DNA of 48,167 nt from an uncultured Oceanobacter sp. (GTDB lineage: Bacteria > Pseudomonadota > Gammaproteobacteria > Pseudomonadales > Oceanobacteraceae), in the NCBI GenBank assembly GCA_913061185.1, contig CAJXTI010000027.1, positions 1 to 48,167 on the forward strand, written 5' to 3'. Shown here in pieces: positions 34,712-42,980 of the stretch; the stretch's first letter is position 1; each line of letters starts with the position of its first letter. The translations under genes were made by a program, and so were the position numbers. A model generated the notes under the pieces. It did not search any database, was not told where the DNA came from, and saw nothing but the letters and a program-made list of their open reading frames with translations.

Positions 34712-35967
34712 TATGTACGTACTTCGCCGTTACCAAATACCACGTATTTTTGTGAGGTCAGACCGTCCAGGCCGACTGGGCCACGGGCATGAATTTTATC
34801 GGTAGAGATGCCAATTTCAGCCCCCAATCCGTACTCAAAGCCGTCGGCAAAACGGGTAGAAGCATTAATCATCACGGAGCTGGAATCGACTTCCGTGAGG
34901 AATTGGCGCGCCAAGGTGTAGTTTTCGGTCACGATACTGTCGGTATGGTGTGAGCCGTGGCGATTGATGTGCTCAATGGCGTCATCGATCGAAGCAACGA
35001 TCTTGATGGACAGAATCGGTGCCAGGTACTCGGTGTCCCAGTCGGCTGCTGTAGCCGCATGAATACTATTAAGAATAGCGCGGGTCTGGTCACAACCGCG
35101 TAATTCGACACCCAGTGCTGCAAAGGCTTCGCCCAGTTCCGGTAGCAATTCATTCGCCACCTGCTGGTGTACCAGCAGGGTTTCCATGGTATTGCAGGTG
35201 CCGTAGCGGTGAGTCTTGGCATTCACGGCAATGTTCAGGGCCTTGGTCTTGTCGGCAAAGCGATCCAGATAAACATGGCAGATACCATCCAGGTGCTTGA
35301 TGACCGGCACGCGGGCTTCCTTGCTGACGCGCTCAATCAGTCCCTTGCCCCCGCGAGGCACAATCACATCGACGAATTCGGGCATGGTGATCAGTTTGCC
35401 AACGGCTGCACGATCCGTGGTTTCAACCACCTGGACGGCGGTTTCGGGCAGGCCGGCAGCCGCCAGTCCAGTGCGTATGCAGGCTGCCAGCATCTGGTTG
35501 CTGGCGATCGATTCTGATCCACCGCGCAAGATAGTGGCATTGCCAGATTTCAGACACAGGCTGGCGGCTTCAATGGTCACATTCGGGCGGCTTTCATAAA
35601 TAATGCCAATGACCCCCAGAGGTACGCGCATTTTGCCGACCTGGATGCCGCTGGGACGGTATTTCATATCGGTGATTTCACCCACCGGATCTGGCAGCGT
35701 GGCGACCTGGTGCAAGCCTTCGATCATGGTATCAATACGCGCGTCCGTCAGTTCCAGGCGATCCAGTAATGCGGCATCAAGCCCCTTGGCCCGGCCGTTT
35801 TCAAGATCGGTGGCATTGGCCTGGTACAGTGCGCTACGCTGTTGGCTGATCGCATCGGCAATGGCCAGCAAGGCCTTGTTCTTGTCCTGGGTTGATGCTC
35901 TGGCAATGGCAGTGGCAGCGCTGCGTGCCTGCTCGCCCAGCGTTATCATGTATTGGTTTACATCCAT
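34711..35967 (-). CDS. proA: Glutamate-5-semialdehyde dehydrogenase (gamma-glutamyl phosphate reductase)
   Basis: 418 residues, ALDH-like fold. [17 protein letters not shown] and [15 protein letters not shown] (catalytic Cys) identify ProA, which reduces gamma-glutamyl phosphate with NADPH in proline synthesis. First gene of the eight-gene operon down to rlpA. ATG at 35967; a second in-frame ATG is six codons later. Confidence 0.95.
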   Translation of the reverse strand: MDVNQYMITLGEQARSAATAIARASTQDKNKALLAIADAISQQRSALYQANATDLENGRAKGLDAALLDRLELTDARIDTMIEGLHQVATLPDPVGEITDMKYRPSGIQVGKMRVPLGVIGIIYESRPNVTIEAASLCLKSGNATILRGGSESIASNQMLAACIRTGLAAAGLPETAVQVVETTDRAAVGKLITMPEFVDVIVPRGGKGLIERVSKEARVPVIKHLDGICHVYLDRFADKTKALNIAVNAKTHRYGTCNTMETLLVHQQVANELLPELGEAFAALGVELRGCDQTRAILNSIHAATAADWDTEYLAPILSIKIVASIDDAIEHINRHGSHHTDSIVTENYTLARQFLTEVDSSSVMINASTRFADGFEYGLGAEIGISTDKIHARGPVGLDGLTSQKYVVFGNGEVRT

Positions 35968-36006
35968 CGATTACACCCGATCGGTCGGAAACAGATAAAG
36001 TCGGCT

Positions 36007-36012
36007 AGTATA
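36007..36012 (-). promoter_or_regulatory. Possible -10 element for the proA operon
   Basis: TATACT on the minus strand, 40 bases before the proA ATG; the -35 region is weak. It is the only clear promoter-like element before the operon. Confidence 0.4.
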
Positions 36013-36067
36013 CACTACCCACCTCTGGATTAACCCGGTAATTACACTCGGATGTCTGGTGCTTGAA

Positions 36068-36091
36068 GCAAAGCAGCCCCGGCTGCTTTGC
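36068..36091. promoter_or_regulatory. Near-perfect inverted repeat in the proA/GGDEF intergenic region
   Basis: GCAAAGCAGCC (36068-36078) pairs with GGCTGCTTTGC (36081-36091), 11 bp with only two bases between. It lies between two divergent genes, so it is more likely an operator or a mobile palindrome than a terminator. Confidence 0.5.
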
Positions 36092-36164
36092 GGCCAGTCC
36101 GGCGAGAGTCGGGGCTGGATGGTGCATGAATCTGGCCCGATCAAAGTGATTGAGAACACCACTG

Positions 36165-37103
36165 ATGCTTACAGGCAAGAACAATAGCTATTTTTTACGC
36201 CAGCAAGAATTGCGACTGACGGCTTTCTATTGCCTGTTGATGGCAGTCTGTCTGACGTCGTTATCGTTGCTGGACTGGATTGATCAGCGGATAGGGGAGG
36301 CGCTTGCAGCCTTGGCTCTGGGTTGTCTGCTCAGTGTCTATGCCGGTTATCTGCTGCTGCGGGATCGACCTTATCGCCGTCGTTGGCCCGAATGGTTAGT
36401 CGTGACCTTGCTGGTGCTGATGACGCTACGTGAAATGAGTACCGGACTGGACACGGTTCATATTGGGTATTGGGTGCCGTTTTATCTGATTTTTGCGTTT
36501 CGCTGGTCGCATGCCTATTGGATGTTGTTGGCGTTTTCACTGTTGTTTTTATGTCTGGCGGTATGGTCGGATATGTTGCTGCGCGCACAAATTGTGGTGA
36601 CCTATCTGGTGAGTGTCGTCGTGGCGGCAGCGATCGGCTGGTTCAACGAGTCGGGTGCCGTCCGGCTGCGAGAAGAGGTCGGTGCGGATCCTCGTACCGG
36701 GGCCTATAACGAGGATCAGCTGCAAATCGATCTGGCTCGTGAGATTCCCCGTGCAGATCGGCAGACGTCACGGTTGTTGCTGGCTCTGGTGGTGTTGCCA
36801 AGTGCTTGGCGCCAGTGGGATAGTGAAAAATATGAAGACAGTATTCATCAGTTAGGGGAACAGCTGCGACAGGGAGTATTGGCATTTCACACCCTGTATC
36901 GATTGAAGTCGGACGACTTTCTGGTGTTGATGCCGCACGGCAATAGCAATGATATTGAGCTGATCGAACAGCGTATTGGCAGTGGTTTGCACGGGCCGGT
37001 AGACCAGCAAGTGGAAGTGGTCGCCATTCACTATCAGCCGGACGATGATATTCACAGTCTGATGGATCGTATCAGCGAGGCCCGCCATGATTTCCATCAT
37101 TGA
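36165..37103 (+). CDS. Membrane protein with degenerate GGDEF domain (first of a pair)
   Basis: 312 residues. Five or so membrane helices (to about residue 165), then a region shaped like a diguanylate cyclase: DPRTGAYNEDQLQIDL corresponds to the DxLTGLxNRR entry, and YRLKSDDFLVLMP to the RxGGDEFxxLLP active site, but GGDEF is replaced by KSDDF, so catalysis is unlikely. It may bind c-di-GMP or GTP, or act structurally. The ATG at 36165 is preferred to a TTG at 36150. Its last 17 bases overlap the second copy of the pair. Confidence 0.7.
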   Translation: MLTGKNNSYFLRQQELRLTAFYCLLMAVCLTSLSLLDWIDQRIGEALAALALGCLLSVYAGYLLLRDRPYRRRWPEWLVVTLLVLMTLREMSTGLDTVHIGYWVPFYLIFAFRWSHAYWMLLAFSLLFLCLAVWSDMLLRAQIVVTYLVSVVVAAAIGWFNESGAVRLREEVGADPRTGAYNEDQLQIDLAREIPRADRQTSRLLLALVVLPSAWRQWDSEKYEDSIHQLGEQLRQGVLAFHTLYRLKSDDFLVLMPHGNSNDIELIEQRIGSGLHGPVDQQVEVVAIHYQPDDDIHSLMDRISEARHDFHH

Positions 37104-38067
37104 CAGTCATCGTCAAGGGCCGGTGTTGCGAGCGGGATTGTTTGGCCTGACGGCACTGTTGATGAGCGGTCTGTTGTGGGAGCAGTTTCAGTTGGGTTTG
37201 TACAACACCGTGCTGGCCAGCATCTATGTCATTCCAGTACTGGTATTGGCTGCGGTGGTGATTCTGTTTAGCCGGGATCGCAGTCACCATGACTGGTTGG
37301 TGTTGCCAGTGCTGGTGCTGGTGACAATCCCCGGACTGGTTCGGCTGGAAACCGGTGTTGCCCTGTCGCTGAATTATCTGTTGATGATGCCGTTTCTGAG
37401 TTACTTCTGTCTGCGTCGAACGCTTGGCCATATCTATAATTTTTGCATGGTGGTGGCAATTTGGATCGCTACTCTGGCGGTGTCGGATTTGCTGGTCGCC
37501 ACCCGATCTGCGCTGGTATACATCATGGTGGCGGCGTCGGTGGCCTGTTACGGGCTGTTGATCAGCCATCGTCTGCTGGTTGCGACGTCGCTGGCCCTGA
37601 AAGATGGAGAGTCCGGGGCCTATAACGCCCGTCAGTTTGCGTTGATGTTGGAACGTGAGGTAGCTCGCAGTGTACGGGCCAAACGCCCGTTGTCGCTGAT
37701 CGGATTCAGTATCGAGGACTTTTCCCAGCTATGCGATCTGCATGGCAATCGCGCCGTGATCCAGTTTCTGCCGGATTTTGTTGGCTGTATTCGGGATGAG
37801 GTACGGGCCGGGGATGAAGTTTTTCGGATCCGTGAAGAATTGTTTATCTTGTTGTTGCCAGACTGCGCGGAAGACGGTGCTATCGTGTTGATGGAGCGTA
37901 TCAGACGACATCTGGAACAACGTCATTGGCCGGTGCTGGGTGAAGTCTCGTTGTTAACCGCTACCGTCGCGCTGGCAGCGGGTGAGAAAGGGCGGGACGT
38001 TGAACGGCGCCTGCTTACCCGGTTAGCGAAACAGAAGCGTGCCAGTTTGCAGGCGTCGGCATTCTGA
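37087..38067 (+). CDS. Membrane protein with degenerate GGDEF domain (second of a pair)
   Basis: 326 residues. About five or six membrane helices to residue 165, then DGESGAYNARQFALMLEREV (LTGLxN-like) and FRIREELFILLLPDC, where IREEL replaces GGDEF; the substrate/metal residues are missing. Architecture equals the upstream gene's, suggesting an old tandem duplication or two subunits of one complex. It overlaps the upstream gene by 17 bases, and its 3' end lies antisense to the end of the next gene. Confidence 0.7.
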   Translation: MISIIDSHRQGPVLRAGLFGLTALLMSGLLWEQFQLGLYNTVLASIYVIPVLVLAAVVILFSRDRSHHDWLVLPVLVLVTIPGLVRLETGVALSLNYLLMMPFLSYFCLRRTLGHIYNFCMVVAIWIATLAVSDLLVATRSALVYIMVAASVACYGLLISHRLLVATSLALKDGESGAYNARQFALMLEREVARSVRAKRPLSLIGFSIEDFSQLCDLHGNRAVIQFLPDFVGCIRDEVRAGDEVFRIREELFILLLPDCAEDGAIVLMERIRRHLEQRHWPVLGEVSLLTATVALAAGEKGRDVERRLLTRLAKQKRASLQASAF

Positions 38068-38315
38068 GCCTGGTTATCCTGGCGACTTTCCAGATAACGT
38101 ATGGTTTTACTGGCTTCGTTAAGCTGGTAACTGAGGTCGGCGGCCTGTTGTCGCAACTCTTTGCCCGCTTGCTGCTCTTGCTGGTGTTGGCTGACCAGCT
38201 CGGTCAGGCTGGTTTCGGCGTCTTTTATCTGTTGTTGCCAGCGTCGACTGAGCCAGATGCCAACGCTCCCTCCGCCAATAATCAATCCGGATATCAGAGC
38301 AAATACGATCAGCAT
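37923..38315 (-). CDS. Small membrane-anchored coiled-coil protein
   Basis: Up to 130 residues. An N-terminal membrane helix (about 3-22, VFALISGLIIGGGSVGIWL) is followed by a Gln-rich coiled coil (about 25-85, TSLTELVSQHQQEQQAGKEL). CAGGAG lies seven bases before the ATG, so the gene is credible. The last 45 or so codons are antisense to the degenerate-GGDEF gene (145-base overlap) and look like read-through rather than selected protein. The layout recalls YhcB, but sequence similarity was not clear. Confidence 0.55.
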   Translation of the reverse strand: MLIVFALISGLIIGGGSVGIWLSRRWQQQIKDAETSLTELVSQHQQEQQAGKELRQQAADLSYQLNEASKTIRYLESRQDNQAQNADACKLARFCFANRVSRRRSTSRPFSPAASATVAVNNETSPSTGQ

Positions 38316-38508
38316 AAGTTGTCTCCTGTGGGCTGCCTGTTCGGTTGATTGTCATCATACCTGCTTGTCGGTGACGTCGGCAGGGGGGATCTCGTTTGGG
38401 TACTGGCGGGTCGCACCGTGTGGCGCTGCGGTGTCTTACCGGCAACCGTACAGGCTGCAGAATCTGCTACACTGGCGACCGTTTTGCATTTTGTTTAGAG
38501 GGCAACGA

Positions 38509-39531
38509 GTGACCATCACTGATCTGGTACGCCAGCGTGGCGCCAACCTGCGTATATTTGATATGGGCCGCCGCATTCAACCGCTGGACACTGCGCTGTT
38601 TGAAGAGATCGAACAGCAGCGTCGCAGTTATCCCGTTCCTTACCTCAAACATGCCTGGCTGGCTTTGCTGAGCTGGCATCCGGAGCAGGCGGGCCAGCAT
38701 GCAATCTGGTTTTTGAAGTTGCCGCTGGATGAACAAAATCTGCTGGATGCTCCGGCGCGCGATGGGTTTGTCCGTTATGTTGCGCAGCGCCAGGCGTCAG
38801 GCGATAGCACCACCGACAAGGGTGAAGCACCTTTCAGTTTCAAGCCGGACGGTCATCGCATGGCGTATTTTCATGCTCTGGCGGCGCGTGAGCTGGGTGC
38901 ACCGGTCAGTCGTTTTTATGGCACAACCCGCGGTTATCTATCGGGGGATATCGGTTGGGAAAACTGGCAACAGCTTGGGTTGCAGGGGCTGGCTGAAGTG
39001 GTTGCAGGATATCAACAGGACAACAATCAGGCGTTGTTGACCCGTGCACTGCCCTACTTGCCGAGGGTGCCACTCAATGTGGTTCTGGGCTTTATGGAAA
39101 ATATTTCGCCGGGTCAGGCGTTGACCAGTGCGGTGAATGACCGGCTTGCCAGTGTGATCGCGGGGGAACCGGACGCCAACGACCTGGCGGCGTTTGCCCG
39201 GGCACTGTCGCACAGTGAAAATATCGAGCAACGCCGCTTGTTGGTGCAGGCGCTACTGGCACATCCCAAATCCCGCTCGGTGGAAGTACTGGCGGCGGTA
39301 TCCAGCCGTTGCTGGGCAGATCTTGAGGGTGAGTTACTGTTGGCGTTTCTGAGAACACTGGCGGTGAATGAGCAGGGGCAAAATGCCTTTGCAGCGCTGG
39401 TTGCGGATATGATGACCCTGCCGGGGATGCGGCAGCGGATGCTGGCTGCATTTTCATCCGGCCAGCACAGTCCGCAACTGGATCAGGCCATTACCCGGTT
39501 GTTAGGGATCGTAAGAGGACAAACGCAATGA
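38509..39531 (+). CDS. DUF3549 family protein
   Basis: 340 residues, soluble. The start TITDLVRQRGANLRIFDMGRR, then YPVPYLKHAWLALLSW and a helical-repeat-like C-terminus (ALARALSHSENIEQRRLLVQ-like segments) match DUF3549 of Pseudomonas and relatives; function unknown. The start is GTG with GAGG ahead; the frame is open 116 codons further up but that part is antisense to the coiled-coil gene. Its stop overlaps the YchJ-like start (ATGA). Confidence 0.75.
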   Translation: MTITDLVRQRGANLRIFDMGRRIQPLDTALFEEIEQQRRSYPVPYLKHAWLALLSWHPEQAGQHAIWFLKLPLDEQNLLDAPARDGFVRYVAQRQASGDSTTDKGEAPFSFKPDGHRMAYFHALAARELGAPVSRFYGTTRGYLSGDIGWENWQQLGLQGLAEVVAGYQQDNNQALLTRALPYLPRVPLNVVLGFMENISPGQALTSAVNDRLASVIAGEPDANDLAAFARALSHSENIEQRRLLVQALLAHPKSRSVEVLAAVSSRCWADLEGELLLAFLRTLAVNEQGQNAFAALVADMMTLPGMRQRMLAAFSSGQHSPQLDQAITRLLGIVRGQTQ

Positions 39532-40016
39532 CACCGGATTCCCCTTGCCCGTGTGGCAGTTCGCAGGGTCATGGTTCACATAGTTCATTCGATTCCGGGG
39601 TTCTTGACTACGGTCACTGCTGTCAGCCATTGCATCTTGGTCAACCAGCTGCCAGTGCTGAAGCCCTGATGAGATCACGTTATTGTGCCTATGTGTTGGG
39701 CCTGGAAGCTTACCTGCTGGAGAGTTGGCACCCGGAAACCCGGCCGGTTGGCCCGGTCTGTGATGCCTCAACGCGCTGGTATGGGCTGAAGATAGAAAGC
39801 AGTGAAGAGCAGGATGAGTCTGGCACTGTCTGTTTCCGGGCAACTTTCCGGGCCCATGGACGCTGGCAAACATTGCATGAATGTTCACATTTCGTCAAAC
39901 AGGATGGCCATTGGCGCTACCACGATGGTGAGGCCGACTGGCAGCAGTTACAGCCGGGTCGGAACGACCTCTGCCCTTGCGGCTCCGGTGAAAAATTCAA
40001 AAAATGCTGTGCCTGA
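39528..40016 (+). CDS. YchJ-family protein with SEC-C motifs
   Basis: 162 residues. An N-terminal zinc motif (CPCGS, later YGHCCQPLHLG), then SAEALMRSRYCAYVLGLEAYL and a C-terminal SEC-C motif NDLCPCGSGEKFKKCC. This is the YchJ/UPF0225 layout; the SEC-C part binds zinc and, in SecA, SecB or ribosomes. Molecular function unknown. Translationally coupled to DUF3549. Confidence 0.88.
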   Translation: MTPDSPCPCGSSQGHGSHSSFDSGVLDYGHCCQPLHLGQPAASAEALMRSRYCAYVLGLEAYLLESWHPETRPVGPVCDASTRWYGLKIESSEEQDESGTVCFRATFRAHGRWQTLHECSHFVKQDGHWRYHDGEADWQQLQPGRNDLCPCGSGEKFKKCCA

Positions 40017-40047
40017 CGTGGTGGTTGATACCAGCAGACCATTTGAG

Positions 40048-40344
40048 TCAGTGCGGTTGTCGGCCCTGACTCGGGCCTTTTAATGCCATGCCAAGCGTCA
40101 TGGCCAGCGCTCCTGCGGTTGCAATCAGCAGGCTGATGTTGATCAACAGGCTGTGGCGAGCGTAATAGGTCATGACGGGTTCGGCGGCGGCGATACAGCT
40201 GCCGAGAGCGGGAGAGTAACTCAGCCCCTGTTGCTGGCAATCGGTAATTCGCGACAAGTCGAGTCCATAGACTATCAGCAGTGCGACAGCAGGAAGCACG
40301 CAAATCAGAGTGCCAAAGCGTAGTAATCCGGTTGGGTTAAGCAT
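40048..40344 (-). CDS. Small two-helix membrane protein
   Basis: 98 residues with two membrane helices (about 8-30 and 62-84) separated by a periplasmic-looking loop with two Cys (ITDCQQQG, GSCIAAAEP). No family recognised. The ATG at 40344 is used; a TTG at 40374 would overlap the divergent gene. A GAGTCAG/CTGACTC stem (40045-40051, 40066-40072) overlaps its end and may terminate transcripts from both sides. Confidence 0.5.
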   Translation of the reverse strand: MLNPTGLLRFGTLICVLPAVALLIVYGLDLSRITDCQQQGLSYSPALGSCIAAAEPVMTYYARHSLLINISLLIATAGALAMTLGMALKGPSQGRQPH

Positions 40345-40362
40345 AAGGACGTATTTCCTCGA

Positions 40363-41376
40363 ATGAGTGTTCAATGTCAGGGTTTGCCAAGCGGATTGTC
40401 TGTCAGCGGTGTGTTGATCGTGGTGTTGTTTTTGCTAACGGGCGTCAGCCTGTTGGTGCTGGCCGAGCCGACAGCATCACAGACAGCAATACCAACAGCA
40501 ACAGTAACAGCAACACAAGCTGTCGGTTCTGCTGCGGTGGTTATTCCTGTAACTATTCAGGTAACTACTCCGGTAACTACTCCGGTAACTACTCCGGTAA
40601 CTATGGATCTTTCAGCCAGCGCTGCGTTGGGTCTTATTCGTCAGGATCTCGCTGTCGGGCGATTATCCCAGCCTCCGGGCCTGAATGCCATGGTACGTAT
40701 CGACGAATTTCGTCGGCGCTGGCCAACGGATATGGCAGTGGTGCCGCTGGCGTATCAATGGGCCACTGCTTATCAGCAGCAGGTGGCCTATTGGCTGGAA
40801 ACGGGCGAGCTGGCGGCGGCGGCATCCGGTCTGGAGCAGCTCTGGGAACTGGTGCCGCTTACTCAGGGGTTGGACGCCTTGCAACAACGCTTTGATCAGG
40901 CCCGGTTACTGGCAGAGCAGGTGGCGGCACTGACAGCAGAGTCAGCGGCATTGCCGTTGGCTACGGCAAGCACTCTGGAAACCCCGGTTGCGATGTTGCT
41001 GGATTATCGGTTGCTGGATGCTACTGTGCATAATGAATTTCGTAGTCCTTACGAAGACAACTCACCACCGCTGGCGGAATTTTCACTTGATGCCGAACTG
41101 GTTGAGTTGCGTGACCGCTCTATTCGGGAGGCGATGGCACCTCTGTGTCAGGCGATTGTGGATAATCAGGCATCGGTCATTGTGCACGCAGAGGATCGGG
41201 TCGACTATCGTTGGTTGACGGTACGGATAACGCTCTGTGTTCGTCGTATCAATGAAGGATTCCGTTTACGCCACAGCTATCGCCAGCATGATGGTGCGCC
41301 AATGATTTCCCTGCATCCTGCCCGTGCCGAGTCGTTGTTGCCTGACCCTGAGGTCGATCACTCGTTAGATGATTGA
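40363..41376 (+). CDS. Unrecognised membrane-anchored protein with VTTP repeat stalk
   Basis: 337 residues. One membrane helix (about 13-34), then a Thr/Val/Pro-rich stretch (about 36-82) built partly of VTTP repeats, then a soluble helical domain (about 85-325) with no recognised family (LIRQDLAVGRLSQPPGLNAM; LDAELVELRDRSIREAMAPL). The stalk probably places the domain away from the membrane in the periplasm. The start is close to that of the divergent two-helix gene. Confidence 0.6.
   Translation: MSVQCQGLPSGLSVSGVLIVVLFLLTGVSLLVLAEPTASQTAIPTATVTATQAVGSAAVVIPVTIQVTTPVTTPVTTPVTMDLSASAALGLIRQDLAVGRLSQPPGLNAMVRIDEFRRRWPTDMAVVPLAYQWATAYQQQVAYWLETGELAAAASGLEQLWELVPLTQGLDALQQRFDQARLLAEQVAALTAESAALPLATASTLETPVAMLLDYRLLDATVHNEFRSPYEDNSPPLAEFSLDAELVELRDRSIREAMAPLCQAIVDNQASVIVHAEDRVDYRWLTVRITLCVRRINEGFRLRHSYRQHDGAPMISLHPARAESLLPDPEVDHSLDD
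40548..40607 (+). repeat. 12-base tandem repeat encoding VTTP
   Basis: Five units; three are exact GGTAACTACTCC (from 40560, 40572, 40584), flanked by diverged units at 40548 and 40596. Just before it is a (CAACAG)-like stretch (about 40480-40515). Length change keeps the frame, so stalk length could vary between strains. Confidence 0.9.
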
Positions 41377-41385
41377 TCTTGTTGG

Positions 41386-41426
41386 CAGGCTGGTGCCGCT
41401 TTACCCGCTGTAGCGGCACCAGCCTG
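41386..41426. terminator. Strong bidirectional terminator-like hairpin
   Basis: A perfect 15-bp stem, CAGGCTGGTGCCGCT (41386-41400) with AGCGGCACCAGCCTG (41412-41426), and an 11-base loop, between convergent genes. No T-run, but the strength and position support a terminator. Confidence 0.7.
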
Positions 41427-41434
41427 GTATCAGC

Positions 41435-42979
41435 TCAGTGGGCGACGGTGGCTTGCTCGGGTGCTGTTTCGACCGTGAGCGCGTGACGCATCAGATGAAA
41501 CAACCAGTGCTGTTCCAGTGTGCCGCCAAGCAGGTCTGACCAGGGGCCTGCCCCATAAACGGCGACGTCTTCTCCGCCGTGGGTTTCCGCTTCCAGCGGT
41601 ACCAGTGCTTGCTGGCGATAGTCTGGTGCTTGGACTTCGGCAGCGGTGATGGCCGGGCGTGGCAGGGTCACGGCTCCGGGGCCATTACGATAATTCATTG
41701 AGGTGTAATGTTGCCCATCGGCCAGTCGGTCTGGCTCGGTAGATGGATGACCGTGAGCATCGTTGCCGGTGACCAGTGCGGTCATCGGATTGCCTCGGGT
41801 CGGGTAGCCTGCCAGGGTCAGGGTATGGCTGTGATCAGCGGTGACCAGCAGCAGGGTATTGTCGAGATCGAGCGATTGCAGCAGCCATGCCACCGTCTGA
41901 TGCAGTTCTTCGGTTTCCTTCAACGCACGGTAGCCATTGCCAGCGTGGTGGGCGTGATCGATTCGGCCTGCTTCAATCACCAGTACGTATCCCTTCGGGT
42001 TGTGAGACAGGCGCTGTACTGCTGCTTGGGTCATGTCCAGTAAGCCTGGCGTCTGTTCATCGCGATCGTCGACATACGGCAGATGAGACGGAGCAAACAA
42101 ACCAAGCCATTGGCCGTGACTCAAGTCAGCCGTGTGTAACGCTGCCGGTGTTGTGAGCAGGTGATGATCCGGGCGTTGTTGCCAGGTGTCGGTGAGGTCG
42201 CCAGACTGTCGGGCACCGCCTTCGGTCGCAGGTAAAAACTGGGCAAGGCCGCCACCCAGGGCGATGTCGAGGTCGCTGTGTACCAGTTGGGTGGCGATGT
42301 CTTCACAGCCTGCGGCTCGTGCTGCGGGCGTCAGCTGGCTGTCGTTTTCCCAATTACGTTCAACGCTGTGCGCATAGGTGGCTGCCGGTGTAGCGTGGGT
42401 CAGGCGGGTGGTGGTGACGACGCCGGTGCCCTTGCCTTGTGCCAGAGCCAGATCCATCAGAGTATCCAGTGCTTGACCCTTGCCGCTGGCGCAGTCGCTG
42501 CGTATCACGGCCGGACTGACGGACAGCACCCCGGCGCGTGTTTTGGTGCCGGTCACCAGAGCGGTCATGGTGCCTGCGGAATCAGGCGTTTGCTGATCGG
42601 TATTATAGGTTTTGACCAGTGCCGAATAGGGCAGGGTTTCAAAGCTCATGGCAAAGTCTTCGCCACTGAGCCCCAGTTGTTGGCCACTGAATATACGGCC
42701 AGCCGTTAAGGTGGTGATGCCCATGCCGTCACCAATCACCAGTACCAGATTTTTGGCGCGGTGGTGATTGTCGGTTTGTTGTTGGCGCTGGTCGGCTTGT
42801 TGCTGCCCGGTGGCATACCATTCGTTACTGGTGACGGGGCCGATAGGTCGAGGAGACTGAGCAGTGGCTAATGGGCTGTCGTGAGTTGCACAGCTGGCCA
42901 GGGTAAGAACGGTCAGGGTTGTGGCGGTTAGAGTACCGGTGCGTCGTGCTGCCTGATAGCGCTTGTTAAAACCGATCAT
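41435..42979 (-). CDS. Alkaline phosphatase, predicted lipoprotein
   Basis: 514 residues, PhoA superfamily. Lipobox LASC predicts lipidated Cys30. Active-site blocks: VLVIGDGMGITTLTAGRI (metal Asp), TPDSAGTMTALVTG (catalytic Ser), RIDHAHHAGNGY, VTADHSHTLTLAGYP and ETHGGEDVAVYGAGP (zinc His). It hydrolyses phosphate monoesters, releasing phosphate outside the cytoplasm. Second of a tandem pair: the upstream copy's stop is one base before its start. Both are probably induced by phosphate limitation, but no convincing PhoB box was found. Confidence 0.9.
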   Translation of the reverse strand: MIGFNKRYQAARRTGTLTATTLTVLTLASCATHDSPLATAQSPRPIGPVTSNEWYATGQQQADQRQQQTDNHHRAKNLVLVIGDGMGITTLTAGRIFSGQQLGLSGEDFAMSFETLPYSALVKTYNTDQQTPDSAGTMTALVTGTKTRAGVLSVSPAVIRSDCASGKGQALDTLMDLALAQGKGTGVVTTTRLTHATPAATYAHSVERNWENDSQLTPAARAAGCEDIATQLVHSDLDIALGGGLAQFLPATEGGARQSGDLTDTWQQRPDHHLLTTPAALHTADLSHGQWLGLFAPSHLPYVDDRDEQTPGLLDMTQAAVQRLSHNPKGYVLVIEAGRIDHAHHAGNGYRALKETEELHQTVAWLLQSLDLDNTLLLVTADHSHTLTLAGYPTRGNPMTALVTGNDAHGHPSTEPDRLADGQHYTSMNYRNGPGAVTLPRPAITAAEVQAPDYRQQALVPLEAETHGGEDVAVYGAGPWSDLLGGTLEQHWLFHLMRHALTVETAPEQATVAH

Positions 42980-42980
42980 G

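Noticed and set aside
40374-40895. Frame encoding a long SGNY repeat
   Set aside because: It is the alternative frame of the VTTP-repeat gene; the in-frame gene has a membrane helix and a longer normal domain.
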